The notes: a model not told the origin generated them from the sequence alone. Shown: positions 1 to 9,158, counted from the first letter of the stretch. The stretch is 64,000 bases of DNA from Natronococcus sp. CG52 (GCF_023913515.1 NZ_CP099391.1:3534001-3598000), one strand, 5' to 3'. Program-made: numbers and translations.

Positions 1-534
1 GTCGAGATGGACTACGACCCCCGCGACGCGGCCGAGATAGAGGCCTTTCTCGAGGAGGCCGACTTCGACTACACGATCGGGAGCGTTCACTCCGTCGAGG
101 ACGAGAACGTCCAAGTCGTCTCGAACTTCGAGGAGCTGACCGAGTCGGACCGCGATGCGGTCGTCGACGACTACGTCGAACAGCTGATCGCGCTCGTCGA
201 ATCGGAACTGTTCGACGTCGCGGCCCACCTCGACCTGATCGAGCGGACGCCCCCGTTGCGCGGGCTGGCAACGGTGGACCACTACGAGGAGGTCGCGCGA
301 GCGTTCGCCGACTCGCGGACGATCCCCGAGATCAACGCCGGGCGGGCGACGACGGCGGCCGAGATCGTCCACCCCGACGAGGAGTTTCTCGAGGCGTTGC
401 GCGAGTACGACGTCCCGATCACGCTCGGCACGGACTCCCATCGGCCCGGCGAGATCGGCGAACGGGCGACGTTTCTCGAGGAATTCGTCGCGACCCACGA
501 CCTCGAGCCGGTCGAACCGCCGGCTCTCCAGTAA
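1..534 (+). CDS. PHP-domain phosphoesterase (histidinol-phosphatase-like), 5' end cut by window
   Basis: The reading frame is open from base 1, so the gene begins upstream of the window and only the C-terminal 177 residues are seen. Visible PHP-family metal-site motifs are GSVHSV near visible residue 30, AHLDLI near 80, EINAGR near 112 and GTDSHRPGEIG near 145; the Asp and His in them match the metal ligands of the polymerase-and-histidinol-phosphatase fold. Such proteins hydrolyse phosphate monoesters with a multinuclear metal centre in the cytoplasm. Whether this one acts on histidinol phosphate is not shown; haloarchaea carry several PHP paralogues of unknown substrate. Confidence 0.8.
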   Translation, partial: VEMDYDPRDAAEIEAFLEEADFDYTIGSVHSVEDENVQVVSNFEELTESDRDAVVDDYVEQLIALVESELFDVAAHLDLIERTPPLRGLATVDHYEEVARAFADSRTIPEINAGRATTAAEIVHPDEEFLEALREYDVPITLGTDSHRPGEIGERATFLEEFVATHDLEPVEPPALQ

Positions 535-596
535 CCGCGTGAGCGGGCGGACGTCGGCGACGCCATCCTTTTCCGCTCCCCGTCCGACGTCCCGGT

Positions 597-1022
597 ATGA
601 CCACCGATCGGAACGTCTTCGGGGGCGAACTCGAGCCCTGTAGCACCGACCCGACGACCGGCTTCCTGCGGGACGGTTGCTGTCGCCGCGTCGAGTCGGA
701 CCGCGGCCGTCACGAGCTCTGTGCCGTCCTCACCGAGGAGTTCCTCCAGTTCAGCGCGGCCCAGGGGAACGATCTCACGACGTCCCGACCCGAACTCGAG
801 TTCCCCGGTCTCGAGCCGGGCGACCGCTGGTGTCTCTGTCTCGCGCGCTGGCTCGAGGCCGAGGAAGAGGGCTGTGCGCCGCCGGTGGTGCTCGAGTCGA
901 CCCACGAGGCCGTCCTCCGGGACGTGGAGCCGGACCTCCTCCGCGAACACGAGTACGACCGGCGAGCGAGCGACGATCGAACGGGGACGGACTCCGACTC
1001 CGGGATGAAGTCGTCGAAGTGA
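597..1022 (+). CDS. DUF2237 family protein
   Basis: 141 residues. The N-terminal half carries the family signature: NVFGGELEPC, then STDPTTGF, RDGCC and a GNDL segment, followed by PGDRWCLC and APPVVLESTH. The conserved Cys-rich and GDRWCLC blocks make the assignment firm, but the biochemical role of DUF2237 is unknown. Full length for the family, with a short haloarchaeal acidic/serine tail from about residue 125. The gene lies 62 bases after the PHP gene on the same strand and may be co-transcribed with it. Confidence 0.85.
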   Translation: MTTDRNVFGGELEPCSTDPTTGFLRDGCCRRVESDRGRHELCAVLTEEFLQFSAAQGNDLTTSRPELEFPGLEPGDRWCLCLARWLEAEEEGCAPPVVLESTHEAVLRDVEPDLLREHEYDRRASDDRTGTDSDSGMKSSK

Positions 1023-1473
1023 ATCGACGAGACGGCCTCGCGGACGACGTCTTCGGAGCGTATCGGACGAACGGCCGTTACGCGTCGGGTGACCACAAAG
1101 TATATTCTACCTACCACTGACCGTCCTGGTAGAAGGGTGGACAGCGGGTAGGGGTACTCGAAATTTCTGTCCACCGATTTATCGACCGCTGAGAGACGTC
1201 TCTCCCTCCGTCCAGTCCGTCATACGAGTCTTCCGACGTCGCCACCGTCGCTCACGGAGCGGATCGGCGCAGCGGTTCGTTCGGACTCCGTATTCGGGAC
1301 CGTGGTCTCGACGGCTATCGGTGAACTCGAGCGAGAAGCGCGGACGATGCGATCGGTGTGGAACTCGTTTCAGTTGGTACGAGAGCACTGCCAACGGATG
1401 ACAGGAGTCGATACCACCGATCCCGGAGCGAGCGGGGAACACCCTTTATACGACGGCTCCGAATGATCGCCCA
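1023..1473. other. 451-base intergenic stretch with a 9-bp inverted repeat
   Basis: No convincing gene on either strand. A perfect 9-base inverted repeat (ggtggacag at 1136-1144, its complement at 1167-1175, 22-base loop) follows an AT-rich stretch agtatattctac at 1099-1110. The repeat could be a hairpin in a transcript or an operator; it is not followed by a T-run in either direction. The right end holds the TATA-like box of the next gene. Confidence 0.4.
1444..1450 (+). promoter_or_regulatory. TATA-like box for the nucleotidyltransferase gene
   Basis: The sequence ctttata is centred 27 bases before the ATG at 1474, the spacing expected for a leaderless haloarchaeal transcript. Confidence 0.5.
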
Positions 1474-1797
1474 ATGAGCGATGGAACGGAACAGACGGAC
1501 GCCCCGGCGGCGTTCGCCGAGCGAGCGCAGGCGGAACACGGCGAGTCGATCCGTCACCTCGTCGCGTTCGGGAGCGCCGTTCGCGGCGACGACCGCGGCG
1601 TCCACGCCGAGGTGGAGATCCTGCTGGTGCTCGAGGAGACCGACTGCGAGCGCGAACTCGAGGCGCTCGCCCGCGACGTCGGGCTCGAGCACGGCGTCGT
1701 GTTCTCGGTTCACGTCCTGCCGGTCGAACGGTACGAGGCCCGCGAGGAGCACTCGTTCATCCGAACGGCCTTCGAGGAAGGGCAGGTGTATGTGTAG
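1474..1797 (+). CDS. MNT-type nucleotidyltransferase-domain protein with altered catalytic motif
   Basis: 107 residues. The segment LVAFGSAVRGDD (about 30-40) is the GS-x-x-RG helix-turn of small minimal nucleotidyltransferases, followed by a beta strand EVEILLVLE where active enzymes have the D-x-D metal pair. Here the acidic pair is Glu-x-Glu, which would weaken or abolish metal-dependent transfer unless Glu suffices. No HEPN partner gene is adjacent, so a MNT/HEPN toxin-antitoxin reading is not supported. The start is the first ATG after a well-placed TATA-like box. The MBL hydrolase follows 72 bases later on the same strand. Confidence 0.65.
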   Translation: MSDGTEQTDAPAAFAERAQAEHGESIRHLVAFGSAVRGDDRGVHAEVEILLVLEETDCERELEALARDVGLEHGVVFSVHVLPVERYEAREEHSFIRTAFEEGQVYV

Positions 1798-1869
1798 CCG
1801 CCGGCGGTTCGACGACGTATCCGAGCCGACGCGTGAGCGCGATGCGACAGGCGACGAGGACGAGTAGCG

Positions 1870-2700
1870 ATGTCGATGCGCGTCACCCTGCTCGGAACCG
1901 GCGACACGACCGGGACGCCGACGGTCGGCTGTGACTGCGAGACCTGTCGACTCGCTCGCGATCGCGACGTCGAACGCACCCGGTTCTCGGTTCACGTCGA
2001 AAACGAGCGCACCGGCGAGTCGCTGCTGGTCGACTTCAGCCCGGACTTTCGCTACCAGTTCCTGCGCGACGACGTTCCCCTGCCCGACGCCGGGATCATC
2101 ACCCACGTCCACTTCGACCACCTCGACGGACTCGGGAACGTCTTCCGGGTGTTCGACTCGCTGGACGTCTACGCGGCGGACGAGACCGATCCCGAGACCG
2201 GTCAGAGCGTCGCGGAGACGGTCGACGACGACTACCACTACCTCAGGACGATCTCGGTTCAGCCGACGACGCCGCTCGAGACGGTCCGCATCTGCGGTCT
2301 CGACGTGACGCTCGTCCCGGTCGACCACCCGCCGCTCGTCTGTTACGGCGTCGCGATCGAGGATCCGGAAACGGGCGCGAAGCTGTCGATCACGGGCGAT
2401 ACGACGTACGACGTTCCCGAACGCTCCCGAGAGGTGCTCGCCGGTCCCGACCTCCTGCTGGCCGACGGAATCGTGCCGGCGAGTCTCTGTTCGTCCCACC
2501 CGATCGGCGGGCGACACGAGGGTCCCGACGGCGTCCCGAGAACGTTCGGCACGAAACACACGACCCGCGAGGGGGCGCTCGCGCTGGCCGAGGAACTGGA
2601 CGCGAGCCGAACGCGGCTCGTCCACGTCGCACACTTTTATCCCGCGAGCGAGGCGTTCGAGGATCCGCTCGCGATCGACGGCGAGGAGTACGTGATCTGA
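1870..2700 (+). CDS. MBL-fold metallo-hydrolase, PhnP-like
   Basis: 276 residues, full length for the PhnP/YycJ-like branch of the metallo-beta-lactamase fold. The first strand MRVTLLGTGDTTGTP leads into a GCDCETC cluster (about 26-32), the extra structural zinc site typical of PhnP-like phosphodiesterases. The catalytic HVHFDH motif is at about residue 78, a conserved VDHPP at about 155, SITGDT at about 176 supplies the bridging Asp, and HVAHFYP near 255 the last His. A cyclic or linear phosphodiester substrate is likely from the family; there are no phn genes nearby. It may be translated from ATG 1870 or 1876. Confidence 0.85.
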   Translation: MSMRVTLLGTGDTTGTPTVGCDCETCRLARDRDVERTRFSVHVENERTGESLLVDFSPDFRYQFLRDDVPLPDAGIITHVHFDHLDGLGNVFRVFDSLDVYAADETDPETGQSVAETVDDDYHYLRTISVQPTTPLETVRICGLDVTLVPVDHPPLVCYGVAIEDPETGAKLSITGDTTYDVPERSREVLAGPDLLLADGIVPASLCSSHPIGGRHEGPDGVPRTFGTKHTTREGALALAEELDASRTRLVHVAHFYPASEAFEDPLAIDGEEYVI

Positions 2701-2727
2701 CGACGCCCCGTACCGACGAATAGGTTT

Positions 2728-3480
2728 ATGTCGACCCCCTCCGAAATCCGGACTATATTGCCGCCACCGAACGCTACTGATCGAGTCGACGTCGGGTCGC
2801 GACTGCAACTCGACATCTGGCATCCCGACTGCTGGACGCTCGAGGTCACGGCGAACGCTCCCGGCGGATTGCTCGGCCACGGCGTCCACCGGATCGACGA
2901 CATGGCGACCGGTCGGTTCACGGCTTACGCCCGGTCGACCGGGGAACTCGAGGAACTCGTCGACGCGGTCGGCGCGTCGTCGCTGGTGGATTCGGTCCGG
3001 ACGGTCGACCAGAACCACGCGACGGAAGCCGTGACGTCCGGAACCGAGAACGCGACGACCGGACTCATCGTGCAGTACGACCTCGCCAACAGCATCAACG
3101 ACGCGCTCGTCTCGCGCGGCTTCATCCCCGACGAACCCGTTCGGATCGCCGACGGGCGCGAGTACTGGACGGTCGTGACGCACGAAGACCGGGAGACGGT
3201 CGCGAAAAAACTGGACGAAGTTCGCGAGGAGCACTCGGCGGACGTGACCGTCGAGTCGATGACGACGCTTCGCGACGACGTTGCGGACGGCATGTTCCGA
3301 ACCGACCGACTCTCGGAGCGCCAGCGGGAGGTGTTCGAACTCGCCCGAAACAGGCACTACTACCGCTGGCCGCGCGAGGTGTCGGCCGCGGAACTCGCCG
3401 CGGACCTCGACATCGCGGAGTCGACGTTTCTCGAGCACCTGCGGAAGGCGGAGGCGAAACTCCTCGATCCCTCACAGTAG
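2728..3480 (+). CDS. HTH_10 (Bat-type) transcriptional regulator
   Basis: 250 residues. The C-terminal 55 residues (LSERQREVFELA, then AAELAADLDIAESTFLEHL) are the helix-turn-helix of the bacterio-opsin activator family, used by haloarchaea as transcription regulators. The first 190 residues form the associated N-terminal domain beginning at LQLDIWHPDCWTLEV; there is no PAS or GAF domain, so the signal it senses is not evident. It stands alone between the MBL hydrolase and an amino-acid permease; its target could be the divergent or downstream genes but the sequence does not show this. The start at 2728 lacks a good TATA-like box at the usual distance, so it is slightly uncertain. Confidence 0.85.
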   Translation: MSTPSEIRTILPPPNATDRVDVGSRLQLDIWHPDCWTLEVTANAPGGLLGHGVHRIDDMATGRFTAYARSTGELEELVDAVGASSLVDSVRTVDQNHATEAVTSGTENATTGLIVQYDLANSINDALVSRGFIPDEPVRIADGREYWTVVTHEDRETVAKKLDEVREEHSADVTVESMTTLRDDVADGMFRTDRLSERQREVFELARNRHYYRWPREVSAAELAADLDIAESTFLEHLRKAEAKLLDPSQ

Positions 3481-3566
3481 GAGGTTCGCCGTCGCTGCAC
3501 CACCGTGCTTCGATCCCGGTGTATCTAGGGAGGGGACATAATCCGCTCCCCGATCCATGTCACCAC

Positions 3567-5012
3567 ATGGCAGAGAACGACTCGAAGTCCGGACGGAGTC
3601 TCTCGCGCGACGTCGGTCCGTTCGCCGCGATCGCGACCGTCGTCGCCGGGACGCTCGGTGCCGGACTGTTCGTGACGATCGGCACGGCCAGTTCGACTAC
3701 CGGACCCAGCGTGATCCTCATCATCGCGCTCTCGGGGCTGATCGCGATGGCCATCGCAATCAACTACAGCTGGCTCGCGACGATTTTCCCGGCGGCGGGA
3801 TCGACGTACTCCTACGTCTCGCGGGCGTTCCGGAACCGCCTCGGCGGGTTCGTCGCGACGTGGTCGCTCTGGCTCGGGTACATGGCCGCCGTCGCCGTGC
3901 TGGCCATCGGATTCGGAAGCTACCTGCAGGTGTTCTATCCCGGCGTCGATCCGCGGTTCGCCGGCGCCGGGCTGATCGCGGTCCTGTTTCTGGTCAACAT
4001 GCTCGGAATCCGTCGATACGGAGTCTCACAGAACGCCATCTTCATCCTCCTGCTCGTCTCGATTCTGGTGCTCGTGGTCCCGGGATCGTTCACCGTCGAG
4101 GCCGGAAACTACGCCCCGTTTTTCACGGGCGGATTCGAGGGCGCTCTCGCGGCCGCAGTGCCGCTGTTTTACGCCTACATCGGGATCGCCGTCGCGGGTG
4201 AAATCGGTGCGGAGGTGAAAAACCCCTCCCGAAACCTGCCGCTGGCGATGGTCGGCGGGACGGTGATTCTCGTCGCCCTGTACATGTGGACCGCCGCCGT
4301 CATCTACGGCGTCGTCGGCGACTACACGATCCTCGCGAACTCCGATCGGCCCCTGTCGACCGCGGCCGAGACGTTCCTCCCCCTGAACGCGACCGCAGTC
4401 GTCGGTTTCGGCGGCCTGCTGGCGACCGCCTCGAGCGTCCACGCCGTGATGGCCGCGGGTATCAAGCTCCCGTACTGCTGGGGATGGGACGAAGTGTTTC
4501 CGGCGCAGTTTTCGGCGGTCAACGACCGCTGGCGGACGCCCCACTGGTCGTTGCTCACCCTCTTTCTGGTCTCGACCGGACTCACCTTCTGGACCAGCGG
4601 ACTCGATCAGGTGATCGCGATCGCGACGTTCAGCTACCTGATCGCCTACGGCGCGACGTCGTTGACTGCGATGTACGTCTACGTCACGAAACCGACGCTG
4701 CGGTCGAAAGCGGCGTTCGACCCGGGTAACTGGATCTTCGTTCCGGGCGTGGTCGGACTCGGTGGCTGTCTCGTCTTGCTATCCCAGGCCTACGAGGGAT
4801 CGCTCACGGTATTCGTGCCGTGGCTCGCCGTCGGCCTCGTCATCTTCGGGATCTACTGGTATCTGGGCCAGCGGTCCGGGACCGACGTCAACTCGATTCT
4901 CGATACGCTCCCCGGCGTCCCGACCGACGAGTACGATCCGAACATCCGCGGCGATCACGAGCCATCCGACGAGTCGAACGTCCCTGACGGCCGCGAACCG
5001 GCCGACGACTGA
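3567..5012 (+). CDS. APC-superfamily amino acid permease
   Basis: 481 residues from ATG 3567; the longer in-frame start at 3519 adds residues outside the family and is rejected. About 12 hydrophobic segments are visible, the first carrying the APC signature GTLGAGLFVTIG near residue 30 that forms the unwound substrate-binding helix. A second conserved block, FYAYIGIAVAGEIGAEVKNPSRNLP near 215-240, is split here only for description and matches the family's TM6 and following loop. The C-terminal 45 residues are acidic and cytoplasmic. The M20 hydrolase starts 8 bases after the stop, so import and hydrolysis are probably co-expressed. Substrate is not readable. Confidence 0.88.
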   Translation: MAENDSKSGRSLSRDVGPFAAIATVVAGTLGAGLFVTIGTASSTTGPSVILIIALSGLIAMAIAINYSWLATIFPAAGSTYSYVSRAFRNRLGGFVATWSLWLGYMAAVAVLAIGFGSYLQVFYPGVDPRFAGAGLIAVLFLVNMLGIRRYGVSQNAIFILLLVSILVLVVPGSFTVEAGNYAPFFTGGFEGALAAAVPLFYAYIGIAVAGEIGAEVKNPSRNLPLAMVGGTVILVALYMWTAAVIYGVVGDYTILANSDRPLSTAAETFLPLNATAVVGFGGLLATASSVHAVMAAGIKLPYCWGWDEVFPAQFSAVNDRWRTPHWSLLTLFLVSTGLTFWTSGLDQVIAIATFSYLIAYGATSLTAMYVYVTKPTLRSKAAFDPGNWIFVPGVVGLGGCLVLLSQAYEGSLTVFVPWLAVGLVIFGIYWYLGQRSGTDVNSILDTLPGVPTDEYDPNIRGDHEPSDESNVPDGREPADD

Positions 5013-5020
5013 GAGCGACG

Positions 5021-6229
5021 ATGACACCAGAGACAATCGAAGACGCCATCGATGCGACGGAGACGATCGACCTGCTCCAGGCGCTGGTCCGAATCGAGAG
5101 CCCCTACTTCGAGGAGGAAGAAATCGTCACGTTCGTCTCCGAGTGGCTCGCGGATAACGGACTCGAGCCCGAGTTCCACCCGGTGTCGGAGCCGGACCTC
5201 ACCGGCTACGAGGGCGCCAACGTCGTGGCGCGTCTCGAGGGCACCGATCCGGACGCTCCGACGCTGCTGTTGAACGCCCACGTCGACACGGTCCAGATAG
5301 TCGACGGCTGGGATGAAGACCCCCTGTCGGGGCGGCTCGAGAACGGGAAGTGCTACGGGCAGGGCGCCTGCGACATGAAAGGCGGACTCGCGGCGGCGAT
5401 GGTCGCGTTTCGGGCGCTTTCCGGCGCCGACCTGCGGGGCGACGTGATCTTCACCGCAGTCGTCGACGAGGAAGGACCCTACGGGCTCGGGACGAACCAG
5501 CTCCTCCGGGACGGGATTACCGACGAGTGCGACGCCGCGATCGTCACGGAACCCGGTCCCGTCCTCGCCCAGTCGGATCTCGAGAACCCGGCGCTCCTGC
5601 TCGGCGCCCGCGGACGATTCCTCTACGAGATCACCGTCCGCGGCCGCGCGGCGCACGGTTCACAGCCGCGGAAGGGAACCAACGCCGTCGTCGACGCCGG
5701 CAAACTGGCCGCCGCACTGTCGGAGATGGACGTCGGCTCTCACCCGAAACTGGGCGAGGGATCGGTCTGTCCGCTGCTGCTCGAGGGCGGCGGCGAGACG
5801 ATCTCGGTTCCCGACGAGTGCCGGCTACTCGTCGATCGGCACGTCGTTATCGGCGAAGATCCCGAAGACGTCCTCGAAGACGCCAGACGGATCGCCGACG
5901 ACCTCGACCTCGACTCGGAGATCGAGATCGGATTCCGCGACGCACCGGCGTCGGACGTCTACTACGGCCCGTACCTCACCGACGAGGACCACCCGCTCGT
6001 TCGCTCGCTCGAGGCCGGAACCGAGTCGGTTACCGGCACGAGCCCGGCGATCGGCTACTTCGCGAGTATCGGGGATTTCAACTACCTCGGTCATCGCGCG
6101 GACCTTCCGACGGTGATCGTCGGACCGGACGGGGAGAACATCCACGGGGCCGGGGAGTTCGTTCACACCGACGAAGTCGTCGACGTGGCTCGAATTCTCG
6201 TCGCCTCCGCGACGGAGTTTCTCGAGTGA
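5021..6229 (+). CDS. M20-family metallopeptidase/deacylase (ArgE/DapE-like)
   Basis: 402 residues, normal length. Metal-site motifs are in order: NAHVDTV near residue 87, ACDMKGG near 117, the catalytic DEEG near 151 and EPG near 177; a dimerisation lid domain with RGRAAHGSQP lies near 208-217. Members remove acyl groups from amino acids or cleave small peptides in the cytoplasm using two zinc ions. The tight 8-base spacing to the upstream permease suggests that it processes the imported compound. A second, more distant M20 gene is at 56188-57309. Confidence 0.88.
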   Translation: MTPETIEDAIDATETIDLLQALVRIESPYFEEEEIVTFVSEWLADNGLEPEFHPVSEPDLTGYEGANVVARLEGTDPDAPTLLLNAHVDTVQIVDGWDEDPLSGRLENGKCYGQGACDMKGGLAAAMVAFRALSGADLRGDVIFTAVVDEEGPYGLGTNQLLRDGITDECDAAIVTEPGPVLAQSDLENPALLLGARGRFLYEITVRGRAAHGSQPRKGTNAVVDAGKLAAALSEMDVGSHPKLGEGSVCPLLLEGGGETISVPDECRLLVDRHVVIGEDPEDVLEDARRIADDLDLDSEIEIGFRDAPASDVYYGPYLTDEDHPLVRSLEAGTESVTGTSPAIGYFASIGDFNYLGHRADLPTVIVGPDGENIHGAGEFVHTDEVVDVARILVASATEFLE

Positions 6230-6319
6230 GCCGCGGCCGGGCAAACTCGCACGGCGCTCACGGGACGGCCGCCGACGCTCGGGATCCGACCGGAGAACGA
6301 TTCGCCGCGAGGGCGGACG

Positions 6320-7591
6320 CTAGAAGCCGCCGCCGAAGAGCAGATCGAGGAAGTCCTGCATCGCGAGGGCGGCGAGAACGATCGCGAGCAGGACGAGCGC
6401 CGCGTTGACGGCGTTCAGCTTCAGGGTGTTGCGGTACTTACCCATCGTCTCGCGGTCGTTGACCGCCCAGAACAGCAGCGTCGCCGCCACCGGCAGCGCG
6501 AAGATGCCGTTGTAAGTCGGGAAGAGGATAACCATGTCGACGACCGACAGGTCGAGCGCGGCGCTGATCAGCGGCGAGGCGAATCCTGACGCCGTCAGGC
6601 CGACGAACGTGAGTTTGAAGAGGCGGTCGCTCTGATCGACCTCGATCCCCATCGCCTCCGGAATGATGTACGCCGGCGCCCACATGATCGGGATGATGCT
6701 GTTGAACGCCGCGGTGATGACGCCGACGATGAACAGCACCATCGCCCACGTGCCGAGCACCTCGACCAGCGCCTCGCCCGGCGTGATGAACGTCTCGAGT
6801 TCGGTGAACCCCATCGGCCGGAGCAACGCGGCCGCCACGATCAGGATCGCGATCGTCGTGATCCCGCCGACGGCGTAGCCGACCGCCAGATCCCGGCGCG
6901 CGGCGGGCAGATCGCTCTCGCCGGTCCAGCCCTTCTCCTCGACGAGGATCGACTCGAGGAAGAAGTTGGGCCAGAGCGCTGTCGTGCCGAGCAGGCCGGC
7001 GGCTATCGTGAGCGCTCCGAGCGCGTCCCCGGTCGGAACGAATCCGAGGGCGACCGCCCCGAGATCGGGGTTGCTCGGCCCCGCGACGACGAGGTAGATG
7101 ACCATCAGCGACAGCATCATCACGATCATCAACTGTTCGACCTTCTGGTAGTTCAGCAGGCCGACGGCGATGGCGATTACCGTGACGACCAGCGAGACCG
7201 GCTGCCAGGCGACGGCGCCGCCCGTCAGAAAGGAGACGCCGGCGCCGACGGCGGCGACGAGGCCGAGCGTCCAGGCGACGCAACCGATCGAAAGGAAGAG
7301 GGCGATACCTACCGCGGGGCCGCGGCCCAGTTTCTTCCGAACGAACGACATCAGCGGAACGCCGTGGATGCCGAGGCGGGCGCTCATGTCCTGGGCCATC
7401 ACGCCCAGCAGCGCCGCTCCGACGACGGCCCACAGCAGCGTGTAGCCGTGCATCACGCCGGCCTGGCTCGCGATGAACACGGATCCCGAGCCGAAGTAGC
7501 TGGCGACCATGACGAACGCCAGTCCGTACTCCTTCACCGCGACCGACAGTTCGCGAGCGATTCGTGTCGTAACGCTTTCATTTACACCCAT
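6320..7591 (-). CDS. NRAMP-related membrane transporter
   Basis: 423 residues with about 11 transmembrane segments. The first helix reads FVMVASYFGSGSVFIASQAG, in the place where true NRAMP metal transporters have Asp-Pro-Gly-Asn; the pattern and the later NFFLESILV helix place it in the NRAMP-related group. Because the metal-binding DPGN is missing, manganese or iron transport should not be assumed. It is convergent with the M20 gene, 90 bases apart, and separated from the next upstream gene on its strand by 140 bases. Confidence 0.75.
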   Translation of the reverse strand: MGVNESVTTRIARELSVAVKEYGLAFVMVASYFGSGSVFIASQAGVMHGYTLLWAVVGAALLGVMAQDMSARLGIHGVPLMSFVRKKLGRGPAVGIALFLSIGCVAWTLGLVAAVGAGVSFLTGGAVAWQPVSLVVTVIAIAVGLLNYQKVEQLMIVMMLSLMVIYLVVAGPSNPDLGAVALGFVPTGDALGALTIAAGLLGTTALWPNFFLESILVEEKGWTGESDLPAARRDLAVGYAVGGITTIAILIVAAALLRPMGFTELETFITPGEALVEVLGTWAMVLFIVGVITAAFNSIIPIMWAPAYIIPEAMGIEVDQSDRLFKLTFVGLTASGFASPLISAALDLSVVDMVILFPTYNGIFALPVAATLLFWAVNDRETMGKYRNTLKLNAVNAALVLLAIVLAALAMQDFLDLLFGGGF

Positions 7592-7731
7592 GGAAACAAA
7601 GCAGACTGCCCGTCAGTTCGCGAGCGATCCGATCAACTCACAGAGATAGTACTGCGAATTCATTCGAATATAGAAGGTCGACACGGAAAAGGGGCGTCTT
7701 TTCAGCTTCTTGGTGAATTTAGGGTCGTCGG

Positions 7732-8709
7732 TCACCCGAATCGGTCGAGGCCGGACTGCCGACGTCGCCTGCCGTCGGGATCGGCGACCCAGGACGTCCG
7801 ACGGTCGCGCTCGATAGCGAGGTCGACGTCGGGTGCGGACGCCGCCTCGTACCCCGGACAGGACGCACCGCAGTCGGAGCCGGCGTCGACGACGCGGCCC
7901 GCCCACTCACAGGAGGGAAGCGTCGTACCGTTCGAGTCGTCGGCTCGGCAGGCCGCACAGTCGGGGAACGCGTAGGTCCGCCAGCCCTTGCCGTACGCTC
8001 GCTCCGCGATCCGCCGTCGCACCCGTGTCTTCTTCGCGGGCGGGACGATCGCGACGTCGGTACGGCCGGGGTGGGTCTCGAGCGGTTCGATCCCCGGTTC
8101 GTCGACCGCGAGCGCCGTCGACCCCCGGATCACCTCGATGTTCTGCACTGCGCCGTCGTCGCGGTGGACGCGCCAGATCCCGACCTCGTCGGGGATCCGG
8201 TTGCGGTGTGCCCCCGTCACGTAGCTCTCGGTCGCCAGGACGACCTCGTCGACCAGTCCGAGACTGACGTCCGTCCGCAACTGCGCCTCGAGGTCGCCCG
8301 GTCGCCCGAGGTCGGGCTTGTTCTCGATTCCGACGATACGGCCGTACCAGTCCGGATAGCGGGCGACCTGTCGGACGTAGTCGCGGCCGTTGCGTCGGTC
8401 GCGTTCGAAGAAGCCGATCTCGAGGGCGCGTTCGGTCGCCCGCCGTGCTCGCTCCGGATGGCAGTCGAACGCGTCCTTCCAGTATCGCGCCCGGCCGGTG
8501 CCGACGGCGGCGTCGATGGCGGCGTCCGGGATCGATTCGGGCGTGATCGCGGCCCGGTCGTCGAACTCGGGACCCAGCTCGACGCAGACGACGTCGAGGA
8601 TTCGCCCGCCGGGGTCAGCCACGCTCGCGCCGAGCTGTCGGGCGAGGAGGTCTTCCTGACGGGACTCGAGATGGGCACACAACTCGAGTTCGAACGCGAA
8701 CTCGCTCAC
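7732..8709 (-). CDS. DUF5787-like haloarchaeal protein, possible nuclease fold
   Basis: 325 residues, not recognised beyond a haloarchaea-restricted family. The central part GIENKPDLG (near 150) followed by QLRTDVSLGLVDEVVLATES resembles the E-x-K strand and following helix of the PD-(D/E)XK nuclease fold, which is an inference. A Cys-rich segment near residues 250-285 (CAACRADD, then CEW, CGASCPG) could bind zinc. No methyltransferase or other restriction partner is adjacent. A small membrane protein gene lies 40 bases upstream on the same strand. Confidence 0.6.
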   Translation of the reverse strand: MSEFAFELELCAHLESRQEDLLARQLGASVADPGGRILDVVCVELGPEFDDRAAITPESIPDAAIDAAVGTGRARYWKDAFDCHPERARRATERALEIGFFERDRRNGRDYVRQVARYPDWYGRIVGIENKPDLGRPGDLEAQLRTDVSLGLVDEVVLATESYVTGAHRNRIPDEVGIWRVHRDDGAVQNIEVIRGSTALAVDEPGIEPLETHPGRTDVAIVPPAKKTRVRRRIAERAYGKGWRTYAFPDCAACRADDSNGTTLPSCEWAGRVVDAGSDCGASCPGYEAASAPDVDLAIERDRRTSWVADPDGRRRRQSGLDRFG

Positions 8710-8749
8710 GGACGCGAAAAGGGCCGGAAGCGAGAAAAGGAATCGGATT

Positions 8750-9070
8750 TCAGCCGCACCCGGGCAGGGGTTTGGATCGCTCTGACGGCGCAGTCGCCGG
8801 CCACCGGCCGCGTCGTCGGAGAGACTCGAGGAATCGGCAAGCGAGGGCGGACACGCCGATCGGAACGGCGAGGGCGGTCGCGAACCCGACGACGAGGGCG
8901 ACCGAGGCGGTGACCAGCGGCGGGCCGCCGACGAACGTTGCGGCGGTGACCGCGGTCAGGAACGCCGCCCCGAACGCGACGACCGTGAGTGCGCTCGAGA
9001 CGAGCGTCGAGCGGAGGCTGCGGTCGGCGGTGAGCGGTGCAGTCGAACGGTGGGGGTCTGGTGGATGCAT
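8750..9070 (-). CDS. Small two-helix membrane protein, unknown
   Basis: 106 residues with two hydrophobic stretches (about 27-47 and 50-73), a short basic loop CRFLESLRRRGR and a polar N-terminus. No family recognised. It precedes the DUF5787-like gene by 40 bases on the same strand and may be co-transcribed. Coding is supported by the strongly hydrophobic segments in this frame and by position; conservation would be the deciding test. Confidence 0.5.
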   Translation of the reverse strand: MHPPDPHRSTAPLTADRSLRSTLVSSALTVVAFGAAFLTAVTAATFVGGPPLVTASVALVVGFATALAVPIGVSALACRFLESLRRRGRWPATAPSERSKPLPGCG

Positions 9071-9142
9071 CGTTCTTCAAACGAAGAGACGGGCCGCGTC
9101 GGCGTAAGTGTAATCTGAAATTCATTTCTGTAGCGCCGATTA

Positions 9143-9158
9143 CTGAAAACGATTTCAG
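9143..9158. repeat. 6-bp inverted repeat in the divergent intergenic region
   Basis: ctgaaa and tttcag separated by acga form a perfect small palindrome between the divergent genes at 9070 and 9300. It may be an operator or a hairpin; the evidence is the symmetry and the position only. Confidence 0.3.
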
